A DNA stretch of 64,000 nucleotides, from the NCBI GenBank assembly GCA_022661535.1, contig JAKULF010000001.1, forward strand, positions 3,596,001-3,660,000, given 5' to 3'. A program made the translations under genes and the position numbers. This document shows positions 32,713 through 44,914 of this stretch, one piece after another. Numbering within the stretch: the stretch's first letter is position 1; each line of letters opens with the position of its first letter. Source of the DNA: Eutypa lata (Eukaryota > Ascomycota > Sordariomycetes > Xylariales > Diatrypaceae). Below the pieces are notes generated by a model. That model was not told the origin of the DNA. It worked only from the letters and a program-made list of their open reading frames with translations, and ran no database searches.

Positions 32713-34121
32713 TCACACCATCTCAGCGCCATGTACGTTCGAGTTACGCACATTCCTCCCGGGGTCAGCATCCTCTTGACCGTTTTTATTTTTTGAGCGG
32801 CCATTGGTGTCGTTGCCATTGTGAGTCGGCGACCTATCCCGGTCATCACCATGGAGAGACCCGGCTCCCCAGCCGACCTCCCTAGTGAACACCATATCGG
32901 ACCCTTCGCAGCCCTCGCTCCAGATGAACGCCGAGCTCCTGTTCAGGGGGATGTGGTTCATGCGGTAGTCCCAGATCGCGGCGTACACCATGCGATACGC
33001 CGAGAAGGCGAAGACCGTCCCGATGACGGCCCCCGCAATGATGTCGTACCAGTTGTGCGAGTGGTCGATGGTGAGCGTCCCTGCGATCAGGCAGGCGCCG
33101 AGGATGGGCATATATAGGACGAGGAGCTTCCACATCGCGGGGTGGTAGTTGGAGAAGACCTTGAGCTTGGCGTTGAGATACAGATACAAGTAGACCATAC
33201 CAGCGAAGATGGTCGTCGCGTGGCCGCTAGGGAAGCTCTCGAGCGCGTTCCGGATGCTCTCCTGCGATCCCGTGCAGACCTCCGGAGTGAACATGTAGTT
33301 CTGGTAGCCGACGCCATGGTTCAGACCCACAGCGTTGAACAGCGACGGGTCCGGCTTGCACACGTCGTAGAAGTGGGGACGCAGGCCGCCAACGATCCAT
33401 TTGATGAAGACCTGGAAGCAGCTCGACGCCAGGAGCGCGTAGACGAGGCCGACGATGCCGTTGTTGGTGTCCCAGAAGCTCCGCACGCGCACCGCGTTCG
33501 CCGCCAGGATCACGGCGATGGGCACCGCCGCCGCCACGAAGGCGTCTAGCCACGGCGCCAGGATCTGCGGCCGGTACGGGTACGCGAATTGCGGGTACAC
33601 GACCTCGCCGGTGGCGAGCACGGTCAGGGGGAAGGTGCGGGTTGCCGCTGGTCTTAAGCGGTAGATCTGCGTTGGGTGGGTAGGTGTTTTGTTAGTGTGT
33701 AGTTGGTTGTGAGGTGTTATTCTATGGTTAAGTAGGTAGGGGGGGTAGGGGGAGGGCTCGGCGGCAAGGGCTCGGGGAAGACGAACCATGGCGCTAATGA
33801 CGGCTAGGATTATCATCGTCAGGATGTCGAGCCAAGTTACTTTGAGCCATCTTGTAAGATGGGTTAGCCAATACTATATCCAGATATATTATAGCTATAC
33901 AATAGCTATCCCGGGTACAATGTATGTAGGTTTGCTTACTGTCCACTGCAACATCCGGAGTTAGCTATTTCCCTTTGTAGGAGGATTCGGCAGATCCCAT
34001 GTTATGTATGTTCTGGGGGGCGAGAAATCTTCGTTGCCGAAAGAGATATGCTCGCTAATGGCGCTAGGTAGATAAAATAACTCTGAAAGCTAGGTACTTA
34101 CAATGTCGGCCTCCGTTCCAT
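32713..34121 (-). CDS. PAP2 lipid phosphate phosphatase (Dpp1/Lpp1-like)
   Basis: Integral membrane enzyme that dephosphorylates phosphatidate, diacylglycerol pyrophosphate or related lipids. The model has exons 34121-34102, 33850-33787 and 33666-32713, giving 345 residues. The three PAP2 motifs are intact: KWIVGGLRPHF, FPSGHATT and TIDHSHNWYDIIAG. About six membrane spans are visible, the first being WLDILTMIILAVISAM. Between spans 1 and 2 lies the family segment RTFPLTV...GEVVYPQFAYPYRP. The C-terminus is hydrophilic and disordered. The 120-nt second intron (GTTCGT donor) removes a proline-rich stretch that would otherwise break the membrane topology. The 20-nt first exon is inferred from a GTAAGT donor of matching phase and a CTAAC branch site 11 bases before the acceptor, so the N-terminus is the weak part of the model. 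Confidence 0.88.
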
Positions 34122-37081
34122 AGAATAGGGTTCGCTCGCACTCGTCCAGTGCCGGCGGGTATGGTCAGGATCGCGCGGCTCGCGACGTGATGATAAGAAC
34201 CCCATTATCTGCACGTTCGTACCAGGGTCTGCCTGCCCAAGCTTGACGAGCGACAGAGTTGAATAAAGTCGGTTGGTATATGCGTTCGTGTGTGCCTGTG
34301 AATATAGGGAAAATAAAGAGTCTACGGACTGTAACTACGGAATGACGGAGTTAAAAGTTTCTGGATATCTCATGTTGGACACTAGTATACGCTGTGGTAT
34401 GACAACCCGGGTTACATGTGCGTTCCTGATGGAGTCATCATTGTGTGACATTAGGGTAAATACCAGAGGAACGTCATGGTGGTTTTCTTGCATCGACGTC
34501 ATGACTTCTAAGCATACATCCTATTTAAATTGCATACCTACTAAGTATATACCTACTGCCTACAGAGACACTATTGAATTTTACCCGCAAACAGAATCTC
34601 GATATTCGTAGGTTCCATCCAACCTTATCATCATGTGCAACGCAGAATGCTCCTACCTAAATAGGTAGAGCTTTAGAGGTATAGATCTCGTTTGCCGACT
34701 TGGCTTATGTAATGCGGGGGACAGGGGAGAGGGTTGGAGGGTTGGAGGGGGAAGGGTTGACGTCTTGGCGAGCCCAAGCAGGTTGCCTGGGGCTGGCTGG
34801 GGTTGCATGACAGCTGTGACAAGGTCAGCCCCCCGATGCATTTGACCGGTGAGACTATTGCGTCACCGGTCCTGTCGAGACTCATCAATGGAACTATGTA
34901 CATATGCGATGCGTTCTATCTGGCATGAACTTGTACCAGCTACTTGGTTATTCTTTTTGCTGATTCAAGATAAACTCGCCGGGATGTAACCTCATTTCCC
35001 CAGAAATTCCTCGGCCCGTAGATTGCCAAGCGAAGGCCCAGGCAGGCAATCTCTATCTATGTATACACATGTATAGTTACCTGGGCAGGTCCGTACAAGG
35101 GGTATGTATGTAGTGCTGTGCTGTTCGCTAACAGGAGCAGCTGCACAAGTTACGCTATAGGGTACATTTCCATGTGGGATTTGTGCCTGCTATCGTTTGA
35201 AGACCATCTAAAGGGCATCTCCAACTACTAAGTACTGGTAGTAAATATTTACTAGATATCGTAAATACTGAATATCGTCGAGGCAATAGAAGGGATGCAT
35301 TACACTAATCATAGCTACAGGTTAGGTCTGTTTAACTATAGTTCAGAGTAGATTCCTGTCTAATGTTCAATGTGTTACCTTTTCCCGTTAAAAAGGTATT
35401 ATACACTATATTCCAAACAGTGAGTATACAATATCTTAGACTATTTTATGGTTATACTCCTACAATATTGGTTAAGTATAGGTGTAACATGGGCATCGTG
35501 AAAAACCTCAACCCTGTAACTGTTCAATCAAAAGAATAGTAATACATTTGCTATATTGTTTGTATCCTTCTAAAGCAATATTGAGCTTAAAATCTGTATT
35601 AAACATTTATACTTGTGTGTCCCTTGGATCACATGTTAGAAACATCCCCCTGTTTTACGTATTTACCCCTTTTCTTCACTGTGCCACAATTTTATTTTTA
35701 GCCTCTTGTTAGTTCTTGTTCAACCTTAAGAGCAAACCTTTACGATAACCCCTGATATTTTATATTTACTCTTTTAAATAGAGAATTCCCAATTAATCAC
35801 CTGTTCTGAGGCTATTTTTCTAATGCGAAACAAACGCGTTGACGCTACTGGAAATCCCAATAAATAAACTCTCGCCTTACCATATCTAAACACCATGTCT
35901 ACTTGTTCGCAGTATAGCATAAATCGGATGCAGGCTCGTAAGATGTCGCTATGGCCTCTTTGCTTTGACCTGGACCAGGTGGATTGCTCCACTAATAATG
36001 TCGACTGTGTTATCGTTGCAAAAGCTTTTGATGCCCAAGTTGTGAAAACAGGGCTGGCAATATGACTCAGATGGCAGCCTAACGCTCTGCTGGCAAAGGG
36101 CTCGTATAAGTATCAACCCTATCCTTGCTGAAAGATGCTGGGATTCATTCAAAGACAACTACACACATCGTAACGAAGCGCAACATGAAACATTGTGGTT
36201 TTATTTTTATTTTTAGTACGTACATTAAGTAGTCTTAGTTAGATCCGTCGCGCGGCTGCCATCCGTACTTCCGGGTTCTGCAGCTCCTCGGATTCCCCAT
36301 CTCTTTCCTGCAGGACTTCGCATGGCTGGATCTCAGCTTTGAGACCTAGACTGAGACATATCGAAGCCAAGATTTACCAACACGCACCCATTCTTTAACG
36401 AACCTGACCGCTAACTAACTATCTATCATCGCGGCCCGTCCCGCCCTGAACTAGCATGGATCACCCCTTTCCACTAGTGCTGAGCTTAATGATACAGACT
36501 ACCAGTCAGGCTGAGATCCGATTTATCGCTGACGTGCTTAAACGTAAATTCAACTTCAGCTTTACTTCGGTCACCTGCCTGTAGCTCGTCAGGAGACACG
36601 AGGACATGAACGACACGGGGAGGGTACCCGCACCGTCATGTCGGCTCCAGGTGTGCCTCAACTACCAATAGGATCGCTCGAGAGTTAAATCATACTATTA
36701 ATATATCGGTAAGCACTTTAGGCATCTCCACGGGCCGAAGTGGAGTTGGCGTACCCTCACTGATCATTCTGCAGCTTGGTAAATGGTATTATATGTTGAT
36801 GAGACTATAGTGTATTGAGATTGAGCTATTCCCACCCGCCATACCAGACCAGACCAGTTGGGCAGTTAATTTGCCAATGCCAGTTGTGCTCCATTCCATG
36901 TTACGCCATCGCCATAACTACCTGACCTTGTTGCCTATAATAAGAATCAAATTAAAACGCCAATTGAATACCGAATTCCCCGGTTAAGATTCACTGTTCG
37001 TAATCTGAAAAGAAAAATGAAGAAAGAAAGAAAGAAAGAAAGAAAGAGAGGGAAAAAAGAGAAGAGAAAAAAAAAGACTTC
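34122..37081. other. 3-kb AT-rich gene-poor region
   Basis: No gene could be supported. From about 35200 to 35900 the sequence is strongly AT-rich and full of stops, which is compatible with an old transposon mutated by RIP, but no family is recognisable. Minus-strand frames at 35774-36158 (NLGIKSFCNDNTVDIISG) look faintly coding. A GAAA microsatellite lies at 37010-37050. Confidence 0.45.
37010..37050 (+). repeat. GAAA microsatellite
   Basis: About seven GAAA units in the probable 3' UTR of the acyltransferase gene. Confidence 0.75.
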
Positions 37082-38824
37082 TCATCCAATCACACGATCG
37101 ACCCAACGCATCCACCGCTCGTCGTTGCAGAGCCGCTCCATCGCCTTGACCGACAAGCTCACGAACAGCTCCTGCTTGGTGGAACCCGCCTGCGCGGGCA
37201 GGATGAGCGCCGTGCCCAGGTTCCAGCCCCCGTGGGCCCTGCGAATGGCGTGGGCCTTGCGGACGGGACACCCGGGGACGTGCCACTCGGCGTCGGCGCC
37301 GAAGTGGCGCCAGGTGTTGAACGCGAGCGCCTCCGCCGCGCGAGGGTCGTACTTCAAGCCTATCAGGCGCGGGTCGGGTGCCGCCGCTAGCATCGCCAGC
37401 CGCTTGTGCACGTACGCCTGGTCGACGCCGTCGATGGTCTCGCGCACGAGCAGCACCGTCCGGGCGAGCGCGGCGTCGTCCTCGCAGGCCGCCGCGAGCC
37501 CGTCGGTCGCCACCCTGGTGACGGCGGGGAGCGCCGCGTTCCCGAAATAATCCTTGGTCGCGTCCTGGAATGCCCCCCTGAAACGCCAGTTCACCGAGTT
37601 CCAGAGCTGCGCTGTTGTTGCTGTTGCTGCTACTGCTCGCCTCACCGATTTTGGATTTGTTGACGTCGTTGTGGTGGTGGTGGTGGTGGTGGTGGTATTT
37701 TTGGCTGTTGCTGTTGCTGTCGTTCCCCCCATGCTATTATTGGAACCGAGAAGATAATTCTCGGCCACGCGGCGGGCCCTGGTTACATGGGCGAACGTCA
37801 ATGCGGCTAGTGCTGTGTAACAGGTGGTGGTCGTGGGTAGAAGAGTCGGTGAGCGGGCGGGGGCGGAGGAGCTGCCGCTGCCGCTGGTGCTGGTGCTAAC
37901 ATCACTAGCGTGGATCCTGACCACCAGTTCCCTTAGCGCCTCGAGTCGCTCATTACTGAACACAAATATCCTACCCGTCCGCTCGATCTCGTTCATAGGC
38001 GTGCCGGCGTCGAAGTATCTGGGCTGCGTCGGTCCGCTGAAATCTGGCAGGATGGTGTACTCCGGGCACTTGGCCGCGAGCCGCTGGAACTGAGCTCGTA
38101 GGTCGCTGCCACCTTTTTGATGTTGTTGTTGGTAGTTGTGATGGTGGTGGTGGTGGTGGGTTTTTAGATTGTGATAATAATGTCTAGGCGCGGATAGCGC
38201 GATCTTCTGCTCGGAAGGGTGATCGGCGGGGCCCTGCTGCAAACGTGTCTGGGCGGCCAGGCATTCCAAAAATATCCCCAGCGATTGCCCGTCCATGATC
38301 GAGTGGTGCAGGAACACCGACAGGAGCATGCCGCCCTCCACAAATCGGGCTTGGACCCTGGACACGGGCAGCGGTTCCGACGCCCGTTCGGGATCGCCCT
38401 GACGAGCGTACCAAGGATCGATGAACAGGGACGGTGGGAACCCTTCATCTCTCATATGCTGGTACGTCGGCCATGCTTCCTTGTCTGCCACGCAAACGTC
38501 GAATGGGATGGTGTAGAATGGGGCGCGGCGGACGGAGATCTGCCCTGGACCGCTAGTGTATAGTCTTCCCGCAAAGAGTGGTCGCGAGCGAGAGAGGCGC
38601 CGAAGGGAGGTTTCGAGATGGTGGGCAGCGTCGTCGCGCAACCTATCATCGCAAGGAAAGCAGAGAACTACGGAGATATACACGCGCGGGGAGTGCTGAT
38701 TCCATATTGATAGCGGCTCCGAATACCCCTCGTCCTTGTGCAGTGGGTTGGGCAGAGTCCGACACATTCTAGGGCTGTTGCTTAGACTGTTCCGTCTGGA
38801 AGACGCGGGGAGAATCCACACCAT
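37082..38824 (-). CDS. BAHD-like acyltransferase
   Basis: One exon, up to 580 residues. It belongs to the fungal transferase family (PF02458-like) that moves acyl groups from CoA to hydroxyl or amino groups of secondary metabolites. The catalytic HHxxxD motif is present as HHSIMDG. Family blocks include PRVYISVVLCFP, HHLETSLRRLSRSRPLFAGRL, VNWRFRGAFQDATKDYFGNA, RETIDGVDQAYVHKRL and FNTWRHFGADAEW. The usual DFGWG is replaced by this HFGADAEW region, the normal drift in fungal members. Two simple-repeat expansions encode runs of His (HHHHHHH, positions about 38140-38160) and Thr (about 37667-37702); both lie in loops. The ATG at 38767 is an alternative start nearer the conserved domain. The substrate is not readable. 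Confidence 0.85.
   Translation of the reverse strand: MVWILPASSRRNSLSNSPRMCRTLPNPLHKDEGYSEPLSIWNQHSPRVYISVVLCFPCDDRLRDDAAHHLETSLRRLSRSRPLFAGRLYTSGPGQISVRRAPFYTIPFDVCVADKEAWPTYQHMRDEGFPPSLFIDPWYARQGDPERASEPLPVSRVQARFVEGGMLLSVFLHHSIMDGQSLGIFLECLAAQTRLQQGPADHPSEQKIALSAPRHYYHNLKTHHHHHHHNYQQQHQKGGSDLRAQFQRLAAKCPEYTILPDFSGPTQPRYFDAGTPMNEIERTGRIFVFSNERLEALRELVVRIHASDVSTSTSGSGSSSAPARSPTLLPTTTTCYTALAALTFAHVTRARRVAENYLLGSNNSMGGTTATATAKNTTTTTTTTTTTSTNPKSVRRAVAATATTAQLWNSVNWRFRGAFQDATKDYFGNAALPAVTRVATDGLAAACEDDAALARTVLLVRETIDGVDQAYVHKRLAMLAAAPDPRLIGLKYDPRAAEALAFNTWRHFGADAEWHVPGCPVRKAHAIRRAHGGWNLGTALILPAQAGSTKQELFVSLSVKAMERLCNDERWMRWVDRVIG
37667..37702 (+). repeat. GTG/GGT trinucleotide run inside the acyltransferase
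   Basis: Uninterrupted GTG triplets on the + strand encode a Thr tract in the minus-strand gene. A second GGT-rich run at 38140-38160 encodes His. Both are likely to vary in length between strains. Confidence 0.8.
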
Positions 38825-41800
38825 CCTTCACCTGCCCGGACAACCCGAGTATTTCGAAATGGGATAACGGAAGGGGGAAAGTTTCGGATCCAAGTCTGGC
38901 GCTGCCGTCCTCTGAGCTTATACTGGCAAGTTTCCAGAAATATTGGCCTCTCGTCGAGAGACGCCTTCCCCTCGATATCGTGCGTTAGCAAGGTGATGCC
39001 ACATATTATTATAACCGGGCCAAAGCATTGGTTAGTTCCAGGTGATGAGCAGCGCAGGAGGAAGTCGGCCGAAACGAACATTTGTTCGGTGTGAAAAGGG
39101 CTCGAGTAGTAAATACCTCGGCGTACCTTCGAGCATGGTAATAAGAGATCCCAAAGCACAGGTGTCAAAGTGGCCATATGACCAGTCATTCTCATATTGG
39201 GCTTTTACCTACAAGGATTGAGAGCCTGTTGGGCTGACTGCGTCCAAAATGGGGCGGCCGCAGACGCCTGCATGCTTGCATATGCAAGCTTTGCATTTTT
39301 CATGTATGATAGAACCCATGAACAAGGTTTGCATATGTGTATCGGTGAGCCGTGGGTCTAAGCCCAAGCGGAGATATATCCGGTCGAGCATACCAAGAAT
39401 GTGATATGTGATCAGCACTATGACTCTAGCACCCCAGCGTGCCTTCACTGGTTACCTCCTGAGTGGTTACCAAGGAATATCGGTAAAGTGTGATGCACAA
39501 CACTAAGCCCACTACCCGTAGGTTTGGTGAGTAGCTCATCGGGGAAGACACCCGGCTCTTACTCGCGTGGTGCCGGTCATCTTCGTCATCCCGCCGCTAC
39601 CAATTGGATCCAAGTGCTAATCGAGAGTTCCTTCAAGTCATATGTAGTTCGAGCGAAGCCATAGCTAGCCATTCGTCAGCGCCCGACATAGGGTTCGAGC
39701 GAGACATGCCGATTGATCGCCGCCACGCGTTGCTAGCAGCCGACAGTCGTCGACTCCATTCATCCATCCATTCATGGCAAAGTCTAGATTTCCCCCCTCC
39801 CTTTGGCAGGATATATTACGGAACGAGGAATGCTCGGGGAGCAGCCCTCTCTGCCTGCGACGCTGCGAGTAATAATGCAATAATGCCACTTTCATTATAT
39901 GCTCCCCTCCAACAGCAGGTAATCCGACGTGATCACCTCATCCCGCCCACCCTCCGCATAAAGCCGAGCCTTCCGCCCACTGGTCAATGGGGGTTCCGTG
40001 CCTGGGGATGATACCTGATAGGCGGAGAGCGGATATTCCATTATCTCTAGAATACAAGCAAGATCCTAGTTTGGCGGTCGTCTAGACTTACCTTGATTGA
40101 CGTCCTGTTTTTTGGACGGCAACGTCGCGTACTGAGTGACGTCGGCCCTTCGACTTCAATGGGGTCGATAGATCTAACGTCAGCGCAAACCGGTTGTTAT
40201 CATCATTCGTAACCCCTTTCCAAGTTTGCCTCCCTTTCGAAGTGGCTAGCTGAGTGGCACAGGATTTGGTCCAACGCAGGTATTGATAGGTGGGATTGAA
40301 CACCTGAAGGTAAACATCTGAGACCGGAGAGAACCAACTAATCTATTGGGGGCTACCCTTCGCAATTCAATTATTTCTTTATTTCCTTCGGTAGCTTGTA
40401 GTAGCGACACGAGTTCCTGGTGGCAATTTAGACAGGTTAGCCCCTTTTCCCTCCTTCTGCCCGTCATACGATGCAAGCCATTACCACGCGAACCATGCCC
40501 CCACGGGGTTTTCGGCCCCTTGGAAAAGATTTCAATGACAAGATATGATAACTCATATGGTCTTAGGCTATAGTTGCCCTAAGGAGGAATCCATCTTTGA
40601 CCGGTCCCCTTCGTGTAAATCTCAGCCTAGGGATTCCTTGCGTGAGGGATTCCCTGCGGTCAGCTAAATAATCTGCACATCAGCCCCTCACCAGCCTATT
40701 CCATCTGAGACGCATGGCAAGAATCTTTACTCGGGCCTGTGATGAAAATGACTCCATGTTCGATAGTCTTGAGGATTTTGTGTTCTTATTTGCCGAGTAT
40801 GCGGTGGGAATCACCCAGGGTTATGAAGTGTGAGGTCTTTTTGATGCTAGAACCAGGCAGATCTTCGATAGCCCTGTTCCGTCGTAATAAGTCAGTTTTA
40901 AGGTGCTGGTAATGAGAAGCCCAGTTGAGTGGTATTTCTGCCAACTATGTTGGGTGAAATGAAATGCAATATTTTTCAATGTAGTTCGGGAATATGGAGC
41001 GAGGAAACACCCGTAAAAGACCGATCAACTCCGAGAACTATTACTGCAGGTTCTTCTCATGTCTATAGAATCTTTACACCGCTCATATAAGGCTATTATG
41101 TCAGATTGTCTATATTTTAGTCTAAGACCAAAACCTAAAGTTACTAAGTAGGTAGTTATACTCCTTCCCGAGATGCGCAAAATTTGTTATGCATATCATC
41201 ATGGTTCGGTTCAGTATACTGCATCTCTCCTTTCTTTTTTCATGATTGTGAGGAACTCATTACACCAATGCTTAGTGTTCGTTGGGTTAGAAACGGCTTT
41301 GCAAACACCCTTCTGTCTTGGCCTTCGTTTTTGCTTGGGGGAGACCTAATGCGCATTTGACGTTATTTTTGGTAGGTAATCTGCACAGTGAGTTATTAAT
41401 GCCATTTCCCTAAGTGGTCTGTTCATCAGATCTCTATAACTAAGCTAATCGTGCAGACGTTCTGTATAATGCAGTTAGCCGTGGTCTTGGCGGCAGCTCT
41501 GAGTGATGACGAATACATATCCAGAAGGTAGTATTAAAACTGCAAAGTACACCCGAAAGATCCTGTCCCCTTGTTTCATTTTACAGTTTGTCTCTATTCC
41601 TTCTTAGGATGCAAATGCATTACTTTATAGCTGTTACGTAAAACAGGACGAGTTGAACCTGGTTTCTTGCCCCCTTCGTTGATGGATCCCTATAAGTACA
41701 TTAACAGATGACCGCAGTCCTCGAGCCAACTTGCTAACGGAGAACAACGCCAAGAAGGAGTGTTGCTTAGTATCATTCTATTAAGAGTTAACAGCCACAC

Positions 41801-42790
41801 TGCCAAGGAGAGTGTAGTATAAAGGTGGGCCGTGTAGGCGCAGCTGCAGTTATCGGATATCTATTTACAGGACATACAGTGCCACAATACTCCGTGTCAT
41901 ATACATGGTAAGAAAACACTGTGGACTATAATTTCTTCCTCTATAAACCTGTGTAACCCAATCAGGGGTCATTGGGGAACTACCGACAAATTCCTGGACA
42001 GGTAAACCTGATTTGTTAGTAATACTATTGGGTCATACCAGGCTATCCGTGATCTAGTGCTCCACCGAGTTGGATGACTCTACTGCATATGTTACTAAAA
42101 ATGACCGACGGTGCATAAAAGTTAATGCTATACTCGTATAATTAAACCTGGGTTTAATATATATGGAAATAATATATGTCTGTTATCGAGATGCCAACAA
42201 GAGAAAGCGAACGAGTCCTCTCACTGGCTAGGTATATATAGCGTAAGTGCTAAAATTGCAAGGGATTCGATTAGGTTTAAAAACGTTGGTTTGCTGATTT
42301 GCTTTATGATATGTGCAGATGAATCTTCTAGTGTGATAGGGATAGAGATAAACAGTGAAATAAATAGTTAGGAAGTCGTCTGAACTACGCAAAGCGCTGC
42401 GAAACCAACCAATCTGAGATAAGATGCCTTACCTAGATTCTCCATATCGTAAGTAAGTTCTTTAGACAATTAAAGCCTATGAACAATACACAATAAACAA
42501 TTTGCTCATGCTCCCGATTTTAGTCTGTATGAAATTTATATTTATTTACCTAATTAGATACCACAAGACGAAGAGAGCTGTTATTCAATGCACAAAGATA
42601 CAAGAGCGAGCAGTGCAACGAAAACTAAAGATTTTGATAAAAACTAACCATATAATATCATAACTGTTACCAAAGACTAGAAGGCAAAAAACTAAGGATT
42701 GAGTAGAGAAGAAAGAAGAGGAAAACCCCCTTTAACTCGTTATGAGGAGCCCAGAATCACATAGCTTTACATACATACCACCGGCCCTCC
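38825..42790. other. 4-kb gene-poor region
   Basis: The left 200 bases hold the acyltransferase promoter. Open frames at 38782-39195 (-), 39604-40011 (+) and 40246-40573 show no domain, good start or splice support. From about 40850 on, the sequence is AT-rich with many stops, with TATATATA stretches at 42160-42240. GGGATTCC occurs twice at about 40629 and 40648. No intact mobile element was seen. Confidence 0.5.
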
Positions 42791-43801
42791 TCAATACTCG
42801 AACTTCTGCCCGACCCACTCCTCGCTGAGCTTCCACAGCTTCTCCGCATTCCGGGGATCCATGGTGTAGTCGTACGGCTCGCCGATCTGGGCGTCGGCGA
42901 GGTACGCCGGGGACCTCGCGGGGATCTCGGGGTCGAGGGCGGCGACGAGCGTGGTCGCGGCGCCGGCGGTGAGCGGCTTCGGGACCGCGACCTCGTCGGG
43001 CCAGGGGCGCCCCGCGTCCCGCAGCGAGACCGCCGCCACGTCCTTGAACATCGCCGCGTAGCCCTCCGGGTCCAGCTTGATGTGCACGCCGAGCCCCGTG
43101 GAGTGGATCTCGCCCGGGTGGACGGCCGTGCTCGTCACGCCGCGCCCTCGCAAGCGCCGGTTGAGCCCCACCGCGAACAGGATGTTCGCCGTCTTCGACT
43201 GCCCGTACCCGCTGAACGGGTGGTACGCCTTGCCGCCCGAGAACCCCGGGTCGTCGAACCGGACGGGGCTGATGCGGTGGCCCGTGCTGGTCAGGTTGAC
43301 GACGCGCGCCGTCGTCTTTCCGCTCGAGTTGGCCTGCGCCGCCTTAGCTAGTGCCGGCACCAGCAGGTTCGTCAGCAGGAAGTGCCCTACGTGGTTCGCC
43401 GACAGCTGCATCTCGATCCCGTGCTTGTCCAGCGTGTACTCCGGGATCGCCATGATGCCGGCGTTGTTGATCAGCACGTCGATGGCGGGCGCGGCCTCGA
43501 GGATTGTGGCCGCTGCCGCCCGGACCGAGTCCTGGTCCGCCAGGTCGCACTGCACGAACGTCACTTTCGGGTGCTGGGGCTCGCTCTCGATCTCCTCGAT
43601 CACGGGCTGCACGGTCTTGGGGGTCCGCGACACGAGGACGATGTGCGCGGCGCCGGCGCCGGCGAGCTTGAGCGCCGTGTAGCCGCCGATGCTGTTCGCG
43701 GCCGTTCCCGTGATGACGAAGGTGCGGCCCTTGACCTCGGAGGCGAAGCGTTCGATGACCTCCTCTGAGGTGGTAGTGGCGTTGAATTCTGTCTTCGACA
43801 T
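42791..43801 (-). CDS. Short-chain dehydrogenase/reductase
   Basis: NAD(P)-dependent oxidoreductase of the SDR family, similar in length and layout to retinol-dehydrogenase-like and WWOX-like SDRs; one exon, 336 residues. The Rossmann glycine motif is present in the shifted form TGTAANSIGG (residues about 32-41), LVSRT follows strand 2, CDLADQ binds the adenine, NNAGIM is the structural motif, and the catalytic set is Ser in NLTSTGH and YGQSK. There is no signal or membrane segment. GC-rich coding sequence contrasts with AT-rich flanks. A role in sesquiterpene or polyketide tailoring is possible, but the nearest such gene, the ABA3 homologue, is 29 kb away. The substrate is unknown. Confidence 0.92.
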   Translation of the reverse strand: MSKTEFNATTTSEEVIERFASEVKGRTFVITGTAANSIGGYTALKLAGAGAAHIVLVSRTPKTVQPVIEEIESEPQHPKVTFVQCDLADQDSVRAAAATILEAAPAIDVLINNAGIMAIPEYTLDKHGIEMQLSANHVGHFLLTNLLVPALAKAAQANSSGKTTARVVNLTSTGHRISPVRFDDPGFSGGKAYHPFSGYGQSKTANILFAVGLNRRLRGRGVTSTAVHPGEIHSTGLGVHIKLDPEGYAAMFKDVAAVSLRDAGRPWPDEVAVPKPLTAGAATTLVAALDPEIPARSPAYLADAQIGEPYDYTMDPRNAEKLWKLSEEWVGQKFEY

Positions 43802-44914
43802 TTTCTTTTAGTCTCTGCTGAGGTTTTATCTGGTTCTTTCTTGATGAGATGTTATGAAGTCGTGGTGGATGCAGATAGTAGTTAAGATGACCTTGTGCTT
43901 GATGCTATTCTATCTTGACAACACACGATATCACGGCTCCTTTTATATCCCAGAATAACAACGGCTTTGTAGAGTATTTTCAACATATTGATATGTGCCT
44001 AGCATCTTGGCCTGCCATCTTTCGGATATTAAAACTCCTTCCTCCGCCCGGTGTTTTCTTTTCAACAACTCCTTGCAGCAGAATTTCTCAGTTTTCATAC
44101 CTAAACTAGAAAAGCCAGCGGCAAATCGTTAGCAAAGAGTGAGACCATTGTAGGCTGTTGCTCTCATGGCGTCAGCTATGCTCTCTTATCGCGGATTTAG
44201 GGACCTCTGCTACCATATTATTAACGCCATCTCCCGAGTTACCTGCATGACAACCCACAAACCCCAGAAAATGCTTAATTACTTGCTTAACTATGTAATG
44301 GCCCAGCTATCGGCGTTTAAGGTTTACTCAGCAGCGTAGTCACGATAACTCACTTATGCATCAGGACGAGGCAAAATTTGTTAACGCCGAAATCGAGTGC
44401 CACGTTAAATCAATAAATTATTGGCAGTGTCACACATTAATCGACCCACCGTATCTCCGATTAACTTTTTCTATGTATATCTTTTAGATCATGTCTTGCA
44501 TTGGCAATTGGTAGGGACGCAAATACTATACTGATTAACTAGCTGACTAAGTAGGATATGCCCTCCAGTGGCAGAGTGACTGGCTCTACGAAGTAGTTAG
44601 TTGTAGCGCGGTTTCTCCAACTGCCTTAAACCCGATATACTTATTCCTTACCGGACCAATTCTTCGTCCGAAATGTAAAGTCAACCTATTTTCGAAAGCA
44701 ACTCAAATTGCAGTCAATAGAGCAAGTAGAGGAAGCAGGTATTATTTTTGAGCAGCTCAAAGTGCATGTTTAACAATTGCAATGCAGTATCCCTATTCGA
44801 CCGATCGCCGAATATATGCTGTAAAACTCTTATAGTACAAACGCCGTGATGATTCTTCGTCATGCATCAAGCTTATTTCCATCGTCCATTGCCATTATTG
44901 TTGTTGTGTTCCCT
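43802..44914. other. Intergenic spacer
   Basis: About 1.1 kb holding the SDR promoter on the left and the 3' flank of the LEA-like gene on the right; AT-rich, no gene recognised. Confidence 0.55.

Noticed and set aside
39604..40011. 135-codon plus-strand frame
   Set aside because: No ATG at its start, no domain and no splice or codon-bias support.
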